Below, one piece after another: positions 34,720-43,248 of a stretch of 64,000 bases of DNA. Source of the stretch: Paenibacillus_E allorhizoplanae (GTDB lineage Bacteria > Bacillota > Bacilli > Paenibacillales > NBRC-103111); the NCBI RefSeq assembly GCF_927798215.1, contig NZ_CAKMMW010000017.1:62001-126000 (forward strand). The letters are read 5' to 3'. A model generated the notes under the pieces. That model made no database searches. It was not told where the DNA came from and was given only the letters and a program-made list of their open reading frames with translations. A program made the translations under genes and the position numbers. Position 1 is the stretch's first letter. The number at the start of each line of letters is the position of its first letter.

Positions 34720-35577
34720 TCATGACCAATCCGTATACAAATCCGTTCGGCGGTCACGCCAGGTAGTGACGGAGCCCCGCTCCCGAACGACTGCCAACAG
34801 CGAGAGGTCAAGATCGGCGGTCACAACCATATCGCCATTAATTTCCCCTTCGACGAGAACGCCTTTGGGCGGGAACGGCACATCATTGGGCGTAATGACA
34901 GCGGCTTGCCCGAAGTTCGCTCTCATGAAATCAACCGTTGGTAGAGCGCCAACAGTCCCCGTCGTTACCACATAGATTTGATTCTCAATCGTCCGGGCAT
35001 GACACGTATATCGAACCCGATGGAATCCATGTCGATCATCCGTACACGAAGGAGCGAACAGCACATCTGCCCCACGAGCCCTGGCCATCCGTACAATTTC
35101 AGGGAATTCCACATCGTAACAGACGAGAATGGCAATCCGCCCTTTGTCCGTATCAAAAACCTGCAGCGAATCCCCCGCACCCATTCCCCATTCTTTTACT
35201 TCAGTAGGAGTAATATGCAGCTTCTTTTGCTCACCAATACGACCATCTGGATAGAACAAGAACGCCGTGTTGAACAGCTTGTCTCCCTCAGCCGTAATGT
35301 GCGTGCCGCCAATCAAATGCATGCCCGTTTGCTGAGCAAGTCCTTGAAATAAGTCGCGATATTTCTCCGTAAAAGAAGGGAGAGCTTCTATCGGCAATGC
35401 CTTGCCGTTCTCATCGCCAATGGACATCAGCTGTGTGGTGAACAACTCCGGAAACAGGACGAAATCCGCCTCAAACTCCTGCGCCACCTTCACATAATGC
35501 TCCACCTGTGCAGCAAACTCTTCAACGCTGCTTATCGTATGCAAATGATATTGAACAGCGGATACCCGCATCTTCAT
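34720..35577 (-). CDS. Carbon-nitrogen hydrolase (nitrilase superfamily)
   Basis: 285 aa with the complete catalytic triad of the superfamily: Glu in VLFPELFTT, Lys in KKLHITPTE, Cys in LVCYDVEFPE. It should hydrolyse an amide or nitrile C-N bond in the cytosol. The sequence resembles the C-terminal half of YhcX-like GNAT-nitrilase fusions; the GNAT partner is encoded next, so a complex between them is plausible. Starts at 35577 with GGGGGAG 11 nt upstream, second gene of the operon, 40 nt after the oxidoreductase. Confidence 0.88.
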   Translation of the reverse strand: MKMRVSAVQYHLHTISSVEEFAAQVEHYVKVAQEFEADFVLFPELFTTQLMSIGDENGKALPIEALPSFTEKYRDLFQGLAQQTGMHLIGGTHITAEGDKLFNTAFLFYPDGRIGEQKKLHITPTEVKEWGMGAGDSLQVFDTDKGRIAILVCYDVEFPEIVRMARARGADVLFAPSCTDDRHGFHRVRYTCHARTIENQIYVVTTGTVGALPTVDFMRANFGQAAVITPNDVPFPPKGVLVEGEINGDMVVTADLDLSLLAVVRERGSVTTWRDRRTDLYTDWS

Positions 35578-35617
35578 GATTCCAACACTCCCCCACCTTA
35601 TTATTCTAACGGTCCCG

Positions 35618-36607
35618 TTACAACCGAACCAGCACCCTGCCTCTGACCTTGCCTTCCAACACTAGCTGCGCAGCCTCAGCAACCTCATCCAGCCGGGCTT
35701 CCTTATACACCGTCTGCTCAAGCAGCCGTGGCTTCAACTCCGTTGCCATCCGCTCCCAGAGCGTCTTCCTCACTGCTGACGGACAATAGACCGAATCAAT
35801 TCCGAGTACATTCACGCCTCGCAGGATAAAAGGATACACCGTCGCCGCAAAATCCGCGCCGCCCGTCAATCCACTCAGCGCCACGGAGGCGCCGTATTTC
35901 ATCCGACTGAGTACATGCGCGAGTGCCGAGCCTCCCACAGGATCAACTGCCCCAGCCCAGTACTCCTTGCTGATCGTCTTACTTTCGGCAGGCGAAAGCT
36001 CCTCCCGAGATAGTACCCGCGTCGCACCAAGCTCAAGCAAATACGCGTGGTCAGCGGACTTCCCTGTGCTTGCCTCCACTTCATAACCGAGGGCGGCGAG
36101 CATCGAGACGCTGCTGCTGCCAACACCACCCGTTGCCCCGCGCACGAGCACGGGCCCCTGCTCCTTGCGCAGCCCATTCTGTTCCATTCGGTGAATGGAC
36201 AGGGCTGCTGTAAATCCCGCCGTGCCAAGGATCATCGCTTCGCGATGCGTCAGTCCCTGCGGGAGTGGCACGACCCAATCGGCGGGCACGCGCGCATACG
36301 CGCTGAATCCGCCGAAATGCCCTGTGCCCAGCTCGTAGCTGGTCACGAGCACTTCATCGCCCTCGCGATAGCGGGGATCAGACGAGGCCACGACCGTACC
36401 CGCCAAATCGATGCCAGGTACCATAGGGTACTGGCGCACGACTCGCCCCGATGGGCTGCAAGCCATCGCATCTTTATAATTAATACCGGAGTAAGCGACG
36501 CGGATCGTCACTTCCCCAGCGGGTAGATTCTCTATGCGCAGTTCTTCTATTTTGCAAGAAAACTGATCCTGTATTCGCTCTACCACTATTGCGTTAAAGC
36601 TATCCAT
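35618..36607 (-). CDS. Zinc-free MDR oxidoreductase, YhdH/AcuI-like
   Basis: 329 aa. AYSGINYKDAMACSPSGRVV, PMVPGIDLAGTV, Rossmann loop VLVRGATGGVGSSSVSMLAA and SGLTGGADFAATVYPFILRG are typical of YhdH/AcuI NADPH-dependent acryloyl-CoA or quinone reductases; no Cys-rich zinc lobe is present. NADPH-linked reduction of an activated double bond is likely; the physiological substrate is not certain. ATG at 36607 has GGAGG 8 nt upstream; an upstream frame to 36718 lacks one. First gene of the minus-strand operon with the nitrilase and two GNATs. Confidence 0.87.
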   Translation of the reverse strand: MDSFNAIVVERIQDQFSCKIEELRIENLPAGEVTIRVAYSGINYKDAMACSPSGRVVRQYPMVPGIDLAGTVVASSDPRYREGDEVLVTSYELGTGHFGGFSAYARVPADWVVPLPQGLTHREAMILGTAGFTAALSIHRMEQNGLRKEQGPVLVRGATGGVGSSSVSMLAALGYEVEASTGKSADHAYLLELGATRVLSREELSPAESKTISKEYWAGAVDPVGGSALAHVLSRMKYGASVALSGLTGGADFAATVYPFILRGVNVLGIDSVYCPSAVRKTLWERMATELKPRLLEQTVYKEARLDEVAEAAQLVLEGKVRGRVLVRL

Positions 36608-36803
36608 ATTCGGCGCCTCCAAGCTATTTCTTATCGCTTCACTTGATTCTAATAGTTTACTAAATTTTGTATCTCCTTTCCATTCTTGTATCCCTATACC
36701 TCCAATCACATTTTCCAAGCATTCCCTATGACCACACGCTAGGATGTGATACCATTAAATCGACAGGTTCACTTATCATTCTACAAATACTGGAGTGCGA
36801 CCC

Positions 36804-38393
36804 ATGGATCCTAAACTAACCATGTTCATTTCACTTATCGCAACCTCGGGAGTTTTCACCGTCTTCTTGTGCATGTACGCCTACATTAAACGCAAAGAAA
36901 TCCCCGGTGCATATACATTCGTCATCTATACGGCTACAGAAGCTATTTATATTTTTGCCCATGCTTTTGAAATGGCCAGCAGTACGTTAGCCGAAGTAAA
37001 ACGATGGACGATTCTCGAATATATCGGCATCGGGGCTGCGCCTGCCATTGGTCTACTGATTGTCATGCAGTACGTTGGCTTGAACTTGAGTCGTAGTAAG
37101 ATAGCAGCACTCTTCGTCATTCCAGCCATCACCTTCTTTATGGTGAGCACCAATGAATATCACTACTTATTTTATAAAGACATGTATTTTCGTGAAAATG
37201 TACCCTTCCCTACTACGGATATCGTCATCGGGCAATATTACATCGTCCACGGCGCTTATATATTCGGATGTATGCTGGCAGCGGTCGTCTTGCTTCTGCG
37301 CAGATGGCGTCAAACTAAAAAAGCCTACCGTTTACAGCTCGTAACCCTAATCATGGGACAATTCATGCCAATGACCGGTGCATTCATCTATCTGATGGGC
37401 ATAACACCGTATGGCATTGACCCCGTGCCCATGATTCTTTGTATCACTTCTGCCATGTACATCTGGGCGATTGTGTCTACACGGATGTTGACGATTATTC
37501 CGATTGCGAAGGATCGTATTTTTGAAAGTATGCGGGAAGGTGCTATTGTGCTGGACTTCGCCGACCGACTGGTGGACTTCAACGGTGTAATTAACTCGAT
37601 GTTTCCAGGATTAACAACTGACACGCTTGGACTAACGCTCGATGAAGCTTGGATTCGGTTGTCGGGAAGGCCGTTTCCCGTGCTGCGATCACAAGACGGT
37701 GCACAGGAAGAATTTAGTTGGCGTGCCGCTGATGGCAAGGAATTCTATTATCAGACCCGCTCCTCCGTTGTACGAGGACGCAATGGGGAGCCAATCGGGA
37801 GTCTACTGATGCTGATCGACGTCACGGAGCAGAAACTGCTCCAAGATCAATTAGAACGGCTAGCCTATTATGATGGTTTGACGAAGCTGCTGAATCGAAC
37901 GGAGTTCCTGCGTCGGAGCAAGATGATTCTGGAACAAGATCTGATTGGCGAGAAATCGACGTGCATCCTGCTCTTCGATATTGATCATTTCAAGAGTATC
38001 AATGATACCTACGGTCACGATGTTGGCGATCTGGCAATTCAGCACGTGGTGAGGGTGGAGAAGCGACTTGAGGCAGACATGCCTAGCGTGATGATTGCCA
38101 GGTATGGTGGCGAGGAGTTTGTCATGGCCTTACCTGCTTGCTCGCTGGATGAGGCGATCTTGCTGGCTGAACGGGTTCGTGCACAGCTCGCAGCAGAGCC
38201 GATGAGCGGCAGCTTTGGAACAATTGCCGTAACTGCTAGCTTCGGCTTAACGCAGGCAAGCCATCGAGGAGAGTCTTTGGAGATGCTTTTGAAGCATGCT
38301 GATATGGCCTTGTATCAGGCCAAACGGGCGGGACGAAATCAGGTCCAAGTCTATGACGGACCTGTGGAAGCAACGTTCAGCACCTCGCGGTGA
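36804..38393 (+). CDS. 7TM-PAS-GGDEF diguanylate cyclase
   Basis: 529 aa. About seven helices in residues 1-230 (histidine-kinase N-terminal 7TM type), a PAS-like domain (AIVLDFADRLVDFNGVINSM, GSLLMLIDVTEQKLL), then GGDEF: YYDGLTKLLNRTEFL, LLFDIDHFKSINDTYGHDVG, and an intact catalytic ARYGGEEFVMA near residue 435. It should make c-di-GMP from GTP at the membrane. The inhibitory I-site (R-x-x-D, five residues before GGEEF) is not present: the residues there are M-P-S-V. Start at 36804 with GGAG 8-9 nt upstream. A palindromic repeat copy (B) begins 4 nt after the stop codon. Confidence 0.9.
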   Translation: MDPKLTMFISLIATSGVFTVFLCMYAYIKRKEIPGAYTFVIYTATEAIYIFAHAFEMASSTLAEVKRWTILEYIGIGAAPAIGLLIVMQYVGLNLSRSKIAALFVIPAITFFMVSTNEYHYLFYKDMYFRENVPFPTTDIVIGQYYIVHGAYIFGCMLAAVVLLLRRWRQTKKAYRLQLVTLIMGQFMPMTGAFIYLMGITPYGIDPVPMILCITSAMYIWAIVSTRMLTIIPIAKDRIFESMREGAIVLDFADRLVDFNGVINSMFPGLTTDTLGLTLDEAWIRLSGRPFPVLRSQDGAQEEFSWRAADGKEFYYQTRSSVVRGRNGEPIGSLLMLIDVTEQKLLQDQLERLAYYDGLTKLLNRTEFLRRSKMILEQDLIGEKSTCILLFDIDHFKSINDTYGHDVGDLAIQHVVRVEKRLEADMPSVMIARYGGEEFVMALPACSLDEAILLAERVRAQLAAEPMSGSFGTIAVTASFGLTQASHRGESLEMLLKHADMALYQAKRAGRNQVQVYDGPVEATFSTSR

Positions 38394-38396
38394 GCA

Positions 38397-38532
38397 TGAA
38401 CTGTATAAACTACAGCTAAAATTAGCTTAACTCGGCGATTCCTGAGTTTAGATGGAAAAACTACAGCTAATTCTGTCATATGCAAGCATTTCGGCGAAAA
38501 TGGCCTAAATTAGCTGTAGGAAATCCAGTTAA
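38397..38532. repeat. Intergenic palindromic-module repeat, copy B (three modules)
   Basis: Modules start at 38397, 38448 and 38510 (51 and 62 bp apart). Arms: TGAACTGTA/TACAGCTAA, TTAGATGGA/TACAGCTAA, TTAGCTGTA/TCCAGTTAA; centres TAAAC, AAAAC, GGAAA. No fourth module is found at the expected 38561. It sits between convergent genes, starting right after the cyclase stop codon. Confidence 0.8.
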
Positions 38533-38601
38533 TTGGCTGGTGGCGGGGTTGGCAGAGCACTGGTGGGGACTGACGGAGCTCGGATGACGGATGTGACGGA
38601 G

Positions 38602-38637
38602 TTGGCGGGGTTGGCGGGGTTGGCGGGGTTGGCGACG
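38602..38637. repeat. 9-bp tandem repeat TTGGCGGGG
   Basis: Three exact copies (38602, 38611, 38620) plus a variant TTGGCGACG, preceded by looser GACGGAG units. G-rich, non-coding, between repeat copy B and the exporter terminator. Confidence 0.8.
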
Positions 38638-38664
38638 GATGAATACGTGCTGTACCAAATAGCA

Positions 38665-38699
38665 AAAGGGAGTTCCCCACTGCGGGAACTCCCTTTCTA
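38665..38699 (-). terminator. Rho-independent terminator after the ABC exporter operon
   Basis: AAAGGGAGTTCCC / GGGAACTCCCTTT with a 6-nt loop, T4 on the minus-strand side. It lies 28 nt past the stop of the second exporter gene. Confidence 0.9.
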
Positions 38700-38726
38700 T
38701 TTCTTGCCGGACTCCACGTCCGTCCG

Positions 38727-40502
38727 TCAAAGCGAACTAGCTTCGCTGAATTGGCTCGCGTACAAGTCATAGTAATGCCCGCGAAGAGCCAGCAGCTCTT
38801 CGTGCGTGCCGCGCTCCACGATCTCGCCGCCGTGGATGACCAGAATAGCACTCGCTTCGCGGATTGTGCTGAGCCGGTGGGCGATCACGAAGCTTGTTCG
38901 CCCCTTCATGAGCACACCCATCGCCTGCTGGATGTGCTGCTCTGTCCGCGTGTCGACGGAGCTCGTCGCCTCATCGAGCACAAGAATCGCGGGATCGGCG
39001 AGAATCGCCCGCGCGATCGTGAGCAGCTGCCGCTGGCCTTGACTCAGGTTGCCGCCTCCGGCGGTCAACTTGGCGTCATAGCCGCTCGGCAGCTTGCGAA
39101 TGAACCCGTCCGCGTTGGCAAGCTGCGCGGCGGCCTCCACTTCTTCGTCCGTCGCGTCCAAACGGCCGAAGCGGATATTTTCTCGGATCGTCCCCGAGAA
39201 CAGATAAACATCCTGCAGCACGAGACCGAGCTGGCTGCGCAGGCTATCTTTTTCCATATCACGAATGTCTTGCCCATCTATCGTAATACAACCCTCATTT
39301 ATATCGTAGAAGCGAGTCAACAAATTGATGATCGTCGTTTTACCTGCACCCGTGGGACCAACTAGAGCAATCAGATCACCAGGCTCTGCAGTGAATGAAA
39401 CCTCATGCAGCGTGGGCACTTCGTCCGTGTAGCTGAAGGAAACGTTTTGAAACACGACTTCCCCTTTGACATCCGTTAGCTGGATACCCTCTTTGTTCGA
39501 TTCGTACTCCGTCTCCTTATCCATCACTTCAAAAACTCGCTCCGCGCCCGCAATACCCGACTGAATCATATTATACTGGTTAGCGAGATCGTTAATCGGA
39601 CGGCTGAATTGCTTCGAATAGTTCAAAAAGCTGATAATAACGCCAACCATCGTCCATCCCCTTAGCACCATCCAACCGCCGATAGCAGCCAATAAAATGA
39701 AGCTAAAATGATTGATCATATTCATGCTCGGCCCCATCATACCCGAAAGCTGCTGCGCGCCAGTACCAGCAATTCGAAGCTGTTTGTTAATTGCAGCGAG
39801 TTGATCGACTGCTGCGGCTTCTCGCTGGAATGTTTTCACAACTTTTTGCCCAGAGATCGTCTCCTCTATTAAGCCATTCAGCTCACCGAGCCGCTGCTGC
39901 TGCTCTTTGAACAAGCGTTGTGTATGTTTCGTGATTTGCTTGGTTGTGAAAAGTACGATAGGAACCGTGATTAAGGCGATGAGCGTAAGCCAAATATTCA
40001 ACGTAATCATCATGATCAAAGACCCGACAATCATAATGATGCTGGTCATAATCTGCGTTAAATTTTGACTGAGCGTAGTCGCAACGTTATCGACATCATT
40101 GGTCGTGCGGCTCATGAGTTCCCCATGTGAGGTCTTGTCAAAATAGCTAATAGGCAGCTTGTGCAGGTGGCGAAAAAGATCTTGTCTCATTTGCCACACG
40201 GTCCGCTGGGATACCCCAGCAATCAGATAGGATTGGATCCAAGATGCAGCTCCACTGACTACGTAACAGCCCAGTAGCAGGAGACAGAGTGACAGCAATC
40301 CATTCCGATCTCTCGGGATGATGTAATCATCAATTGCTCTCCCAATTAAATAAGGTCCGAGCAAGGCGAGCCCACTGCCCAGGACCGTCAAGATGGCAAC
40401 GGTGAGCAGCCCGGTACGTTGAAGCCTCAGATACCCCCACATGCGAAGGAGGGTTGCACCGATGTTTTTCGCGCGTGGTTTGCGAGGTTGCTTGTTAGCC
40501 AT
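38727..40502 (-). CDS. Heterodimeric ABC multidrug exporter, canonical-Glu subunit (BmrD-like)
   Basis: 591 aa half-transporter: six TM helices (about 35-320) and an ATPase domain. Walker A is GPTGAGKTT; Walker B AILVLDEATSSVD has the catalytic Glu; the signature reads NLSQGQRQ instead of LSGGQ. That combination is the partner half of exporters such as BmrCD and TM287/288, where one ATP site is degenerate. It functions with the subunit encoded immediately upstream (8-nt overlap). The ATG at 40502 has AAGGAGG 9 nt upstream. Substrates are likely drugs or lipids. Confidence 0.9.
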   Translation of the reverse strand: MANKQPRKPRAKNIGATLLRMWGYLRLQRTGLLTVAILTVLGSGLALLGPYLIGRAIDDYIIPRDRNGLLSLCLLLLGCYVVSGAASWIQSYLIAGVSQRTVWQMRQDLFRHLHKLPISYFDKTSHGELMSRTTNDVDNVATTLSQNLTQIMTSIIMIVGSLIMMITLNIWLTLIALITVPIVLFTTKQITKHTQRLFKEQQQRLGELNGLIEETISGQKVVKTFQREAAAVDQLAAINKQLRIAGTGAQQLSGMMGPSMNMINHFSFILLAAIGGWMVLRGWTMVGVIISFLNYSKQFSRPINDLANQYNMIQSGIAGAERVFEVMDKETEYESNKEGIQLTDVKGEVVFQNVSFSYTDEVPTLHEVSFTAEPGDLIALVGPTGAGKTTIINLLTRFYDINEGCITIDGQDIRDMEKDSLRSQLGLVLQDVYLFSGTIRENIRFGRLDATDEEVEAAAQLANADGFIRKLPSGYDAKLTAGGGNLSQGQRQLLTIARAILADPAILVLDEATSSVDTRTEQHIQQAMGVLMKGRTSFVIAHRLSTIREASAILVIHGGEIVERGTHEELLALRGHYYDLYASQFSEASSL

Positions 40503-42273
40503 GCAGAGCAGCCTCCTTCCCTTGCTGGGAGTTGTAAATATCTTGGTACAGTGCGCTTGCCGCCAGCAGTTCCTCATGCGTTCCTCGTGCAGCGATGCGT
40601 CCCTCATCTAGGACTAGAATTTGATCGGCCTGCAGGACGGAAGAGACGCGCTGCGCGATAATAATGCGCGTACTGCCTGCCATCAACGCTTGCAGAGAAC
40701 GCTGGATGCGTTTCTCCGTACCTAGATCAATAGCACTCGTGCTGTCATCCAGCACTAGTAATGGAGATCGCAGAAGCAAAGCTCGTGCTATCGCTATTCG
40801 CTGCTTTTGACCCCCGGATAGGTTCACGCCTCGTTGCCCCAATCTGGCTTCATAGCCCTCAGGCAGTTTGGAGATGAAGCTATCGGCCTCCGCTGCTTGA
40901 GCGACTGCCACCATCTCATCTTCCGATGCCCCTGGCTTGCCGAAAAGAATATTGTCGCGAATCGTCCCGCTAAACAAAATAGACTGCTGCAGCACGATTC
41001 CCACCTGACTCCGCAGCTGCTCTACAGGAAGTTCTCTCACATCAACACCATTTAGGCGAATATGTCCGCTGGACGTATCATAGAGTCGCGGGATCAAGCT
41101 AACCAGTGTGGATTTACCTGAACCTGTTGCCCCAAGTATGCCAATGGTTTGACCTGGCAGTACTTTAAACGAAATATCCTTGAGAACTGGCTGATCGGGA
41201 GCTGCTTCATACACGAATGAAACTCGCTCAAATTCCAATTCGCAACCTACTACAGGGGATGATGTCGATGAAGATTGCACTGGTTCAAGTAACTCTGGTT
41301 TATCTTGTTCCTGAGCAGGCTCATTCGGATCCACCTTCGTATCGAGCACCTCTCGAATCCGTTCTGCGGAAACCTGCGCGCGAGAAATATTCATCAGTGT
41401 ATTCGTAATGGAAACGAGCGAAAACAGCACTTGGCTAATGTAGATGATGAATGCGGCCAAATCACCGATAGCCATCGAACCGCTCCATGTTTGGGCTCCC
41501 CCGAACCAGAGTACGGCAACGATACTTATGTTCAAAATCAACGTCATCAACGGCCCGCTTGTAGCCAAGGCGCGCGCGGAGCTAAGACTGGCATTCAGCA
41601 GGTCCGTGTTCGCTTTGCCAAAGCGGTTCCGCTCGAAGGCAGCGCGAACAAATGCTTTGATCACACGAATGCCTGTCGTGCTCTCTTGCATAACGGTGTT
41701 TACGCGATCGATCTTCGTCTGCATCTGACGAAAAAGCGGTGTAGATCGTTTCATCAACAGATACAGAATGACGAATTGAATCGGAACAACGGCTAACAGG
41801 ATCAAGGAAAGACGTGGTGAAATGACCACGGCCATGATCAAACTGCCGATAAGCAGCGACGCTTCACGCGTAAATTGGCGCAGTAAAATTTGTAGGATGT
41901 TCAGCATTTGCATCACATCGCTGGTCAAGCGAGTGATCAGTGATCCGGTCGAGAATGTATCCAATTGTCGGAACGACAAGGATTGGACCTTCTCGAATAC
42001 GCTTAATCGCAGGTCAGCACCGAAGCTTTGGGCCGCTTTCACTGTAAAAAATGTACAGCCCACACCGCCTATGAGACCAATGATGGCGACGCCTAACATA
42101 TGTATGCCTGTCGACCAGATCAAGGCGAGATTCCCCTCAGCAACACCGTGATTTACAATGGTCGCCATGAGGCGAGGCTGGGACAAATCCATACATACCT
42201 CCATCACCATCAACAAAGGAGCGAGCAGTGTTATGAACCAATACGGTTTAACAAACGATCGTAGCTTCCACAT
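40495..42273 (-). CDS. Heterodimeric ABC multidrug exporter, degenerate-site subunit (BmrC-like)
   Basis: 592 aa half-transporter with six TM helices and an ATPase. Walker A is GATGSGKST and the signature is canonical (NLSGGQKQR), but Walker B reads LLVLDDSTSAID: the catalytic Glu is Asp, as in BmrC and TM287. Paired with the downstream subunit (LSQGQ) this gives one degenerate and one active ATP site. A MarR gene precedes it by 33 nt and is probably its repressor. The ATG at 42273 has AAAGGA 10 nt upstream. Confidence 0.9.
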   Translation of the reverse strand: MWKLRSFVKPYWFITLLAPLLMVMEVCMDLSQPRLMATIVNHGVAEGNLALIWSTGIHMLGVAIIGLIGGVGCTFFTVKAAQSFGADLRLSVFEKVQSLSFRQLDTFSTGSLITRLTSDVMQMLNILQILLRQFTREASLLIGSLIMAVVISPRLSLILLAVVPIQFVILYLLMKRSTPLFRQMQTKIDRVNTVMQESTTGIRVIKAFVRAAFERNRFGKANTDLLNASLSSARALATSGPLMTLILNISIVAVLWFGGAQTWSGSMAIGDLAAFIIYISQVLFSLVSITNTLMNISRAQVSAERIREVLDTKVDPNEPAQEQDKPELLEPVQSSSTSSPVVGCELEFERVSFVYEAAPDQPVLKDISFKVLPGQTIGILGATGSGKSTLVSLIPRLYDTSSGHIRLNGVDVRELPVEQLRSQVGIVLQQSILFSGTIRDNILFGKPGASEDEMVAVAQAAEADSFISKLPEGYEARLGQRGVNLSGGQKQRIAIARALLLRSPLLVLDDSTSAIDLGTEKRIQRSLQALMAGSTRIIIAQRVSSVLQADQILVLDEGRIAARGTHEELLAASALYQDIYNSQQGKEAALHG

Positions 42274-42293
42274 GGCATGATGTCCTTTCTTTT

Positions 42294-42310
42294 GTTTGTC
42301 AGCTAACTAA
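42294..42310 (-). promoter_or_regulatory. Candidate MarR operator between marR and the exporter genes
   Basis: GTTTGTCAGCTAACTAA is identical at 15 of 17 positions to the site in front of the marR gene (42773-42789). It overlaps the marR stop codon and lies 21 nt before the exporter start. Confidence 0.5.
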
Positions 42311-42753
42311 TTTTCGATATCAGTAGAGCGGAGATTATCTTTCATTTGGAGTAGCAGACGTCGAAACAAGAGCAATTCTTCAGGCAAAAAATGCGAAAAT
42401 GTCAGCTCATCGGTCTCCTTAATCGCTTCTTTTACATGAACGGTGACTTCTCTGCCCTTATCGGTCAGGTAGACACGCGTAACCCGTTGATCGTTCTCGT
42501 CAGGACGACGTTCGACGAGTCCTGTCTTTTCCATACGGTCCACCATGACGGACAGGGTCGCCCGTTTGTTGTGGATGCGGTCAGCAAGCTCGCTTTGGCT
42601 GAGACCATCTTCGACAAACAAAGCTAGCAGCAGCGGTGGCTGTCCAGGATAAACATCATACTTATGAATGATTTGATCGATGTTGCGGCGGTGCATTTTT
42701 AGCAAATGAGACATCATATGTGTCAGAGAATCAGGTTTATGGTGACGGGACAA
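42307..42753 (-). CDS. MarR-family transcriptional regulator
   Basis: 148 aa winged helix-turn-helix: LALFVEDGLSQSELADRIHN, KRATLSVMVDRMEKTGLVER (recognition helix) and RPDENDQRVTRVYLTDKGRE (wing) are clear. It is likely a ligand-released repressor of the two exporter genes that follow on the same strand. TTG start at 42753 with AAGGAG 8 nt upstream; no ATG is available near it. Near-identical palindromic sites lie on both sides of the gene. Confidence 0.9.
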   Translation of the reverse strand: MSRHHKPDSLTHMMSHLLKMHRRNIDQIIHKYDVYPGQPPLLLALFVEDGLSQSELADRIHNKRATLSVMVDRMEKTGLVERRPDENDQRVTRVYLTDKGREVTVHVKEAIKETDELTFSHFLPEELLLFRRLLLQMKDNLRSTDIEN

Positions 42754-42769
42754 TGGAGTAGCTCCTTTT

Positions 42770-42789
42770 TTAGTTAGTCAGCTAATTAA
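42770..42789 (-). promoter_or_regulatory. Candidate MarR operator at the marR promoter
   Basis: TTAGTTAG-TCAG-CTAATTAA: 8-bp arms with one mismatch around TCAG. It is 17 nt before the TTG start of marR, where autorepression would act. Confidence 0.55.
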
Positions 42790-42990
42790 TATTTTAGGTA
42801 GCGATGGTTGTCCTGTCAATACGATTTTTTCCATTTGCACGTGTGAGGGGATCGTGATAGGAAGGACCGGATGATCAGGGGCTGGTGAAGAAATGTGTAT
42901 GGAGGGGCCTGATGTTGCTGGTGGGGTGGATTGGAGTATTGATTTTTTTTGTGAGGACGGATTGGTGGGCGTTCCGCGTCTGTTGTGGGG

Positions 42991-43165
42991 GTGAGTTAGG
43001 GAGTAATTAGTTTGTTTCGGGTGCGGAAAGCTTTGTGGTGATGGCACTTCTGTAGATGCTGGCGAGTTAGGGAGTGATTGGATTGTTTCGGATGCGAGAG
43101 GCTTGTTGGGGAATGGTGCGTCTGATGGTGGGAGTGGGTCGGGGAGTGATTAGCTTGTTTTTAGT
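42991..43165. repeat. Decayed tandem repeat, period 70-71 bp
   Basis: Units begin at 42991 (GTGAGTTAGGGAGTAATTAG), 43062 (GCGAGTTAGGGAGTGATTGG) and 43132 (GAGTGGGTCGGGGAGTGATT). TTGTTTCGG-TGCG-AAG and CTTCTG or CGTCTG recur in the first two units, and partial matches extend left to about 42945. The DNA is G/T-rich on the plus strand; the minus-strand frames through it have low-complexity Pro/Thr/Ser translations and I do not call them genes. The preceding 42790-42944 shows nothing else. Confidence 0.65.
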
Positions 43166-43248
43166 TTTTAGTGCGATGGTTGCTGGGGTTGGTGAGTCTA
43201 TTGCAGAGGCTGGGTTGGGTCCGGAACTTACAGTAGCCCAGTTATCAC

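Noticed and set aside
38510..38851. Minus-strand frame with a Pro-Thr repeat
   Set aside because: It is the 9-bp tandem repeat read in one frame and overlaps a terminator and the exporter gene.
43223..43245. An extra module in front of copy C
   Set aside because: Only the right arm (CCCAGTTAT) fits and the distance to the next module is 26 bp, outside the frame.
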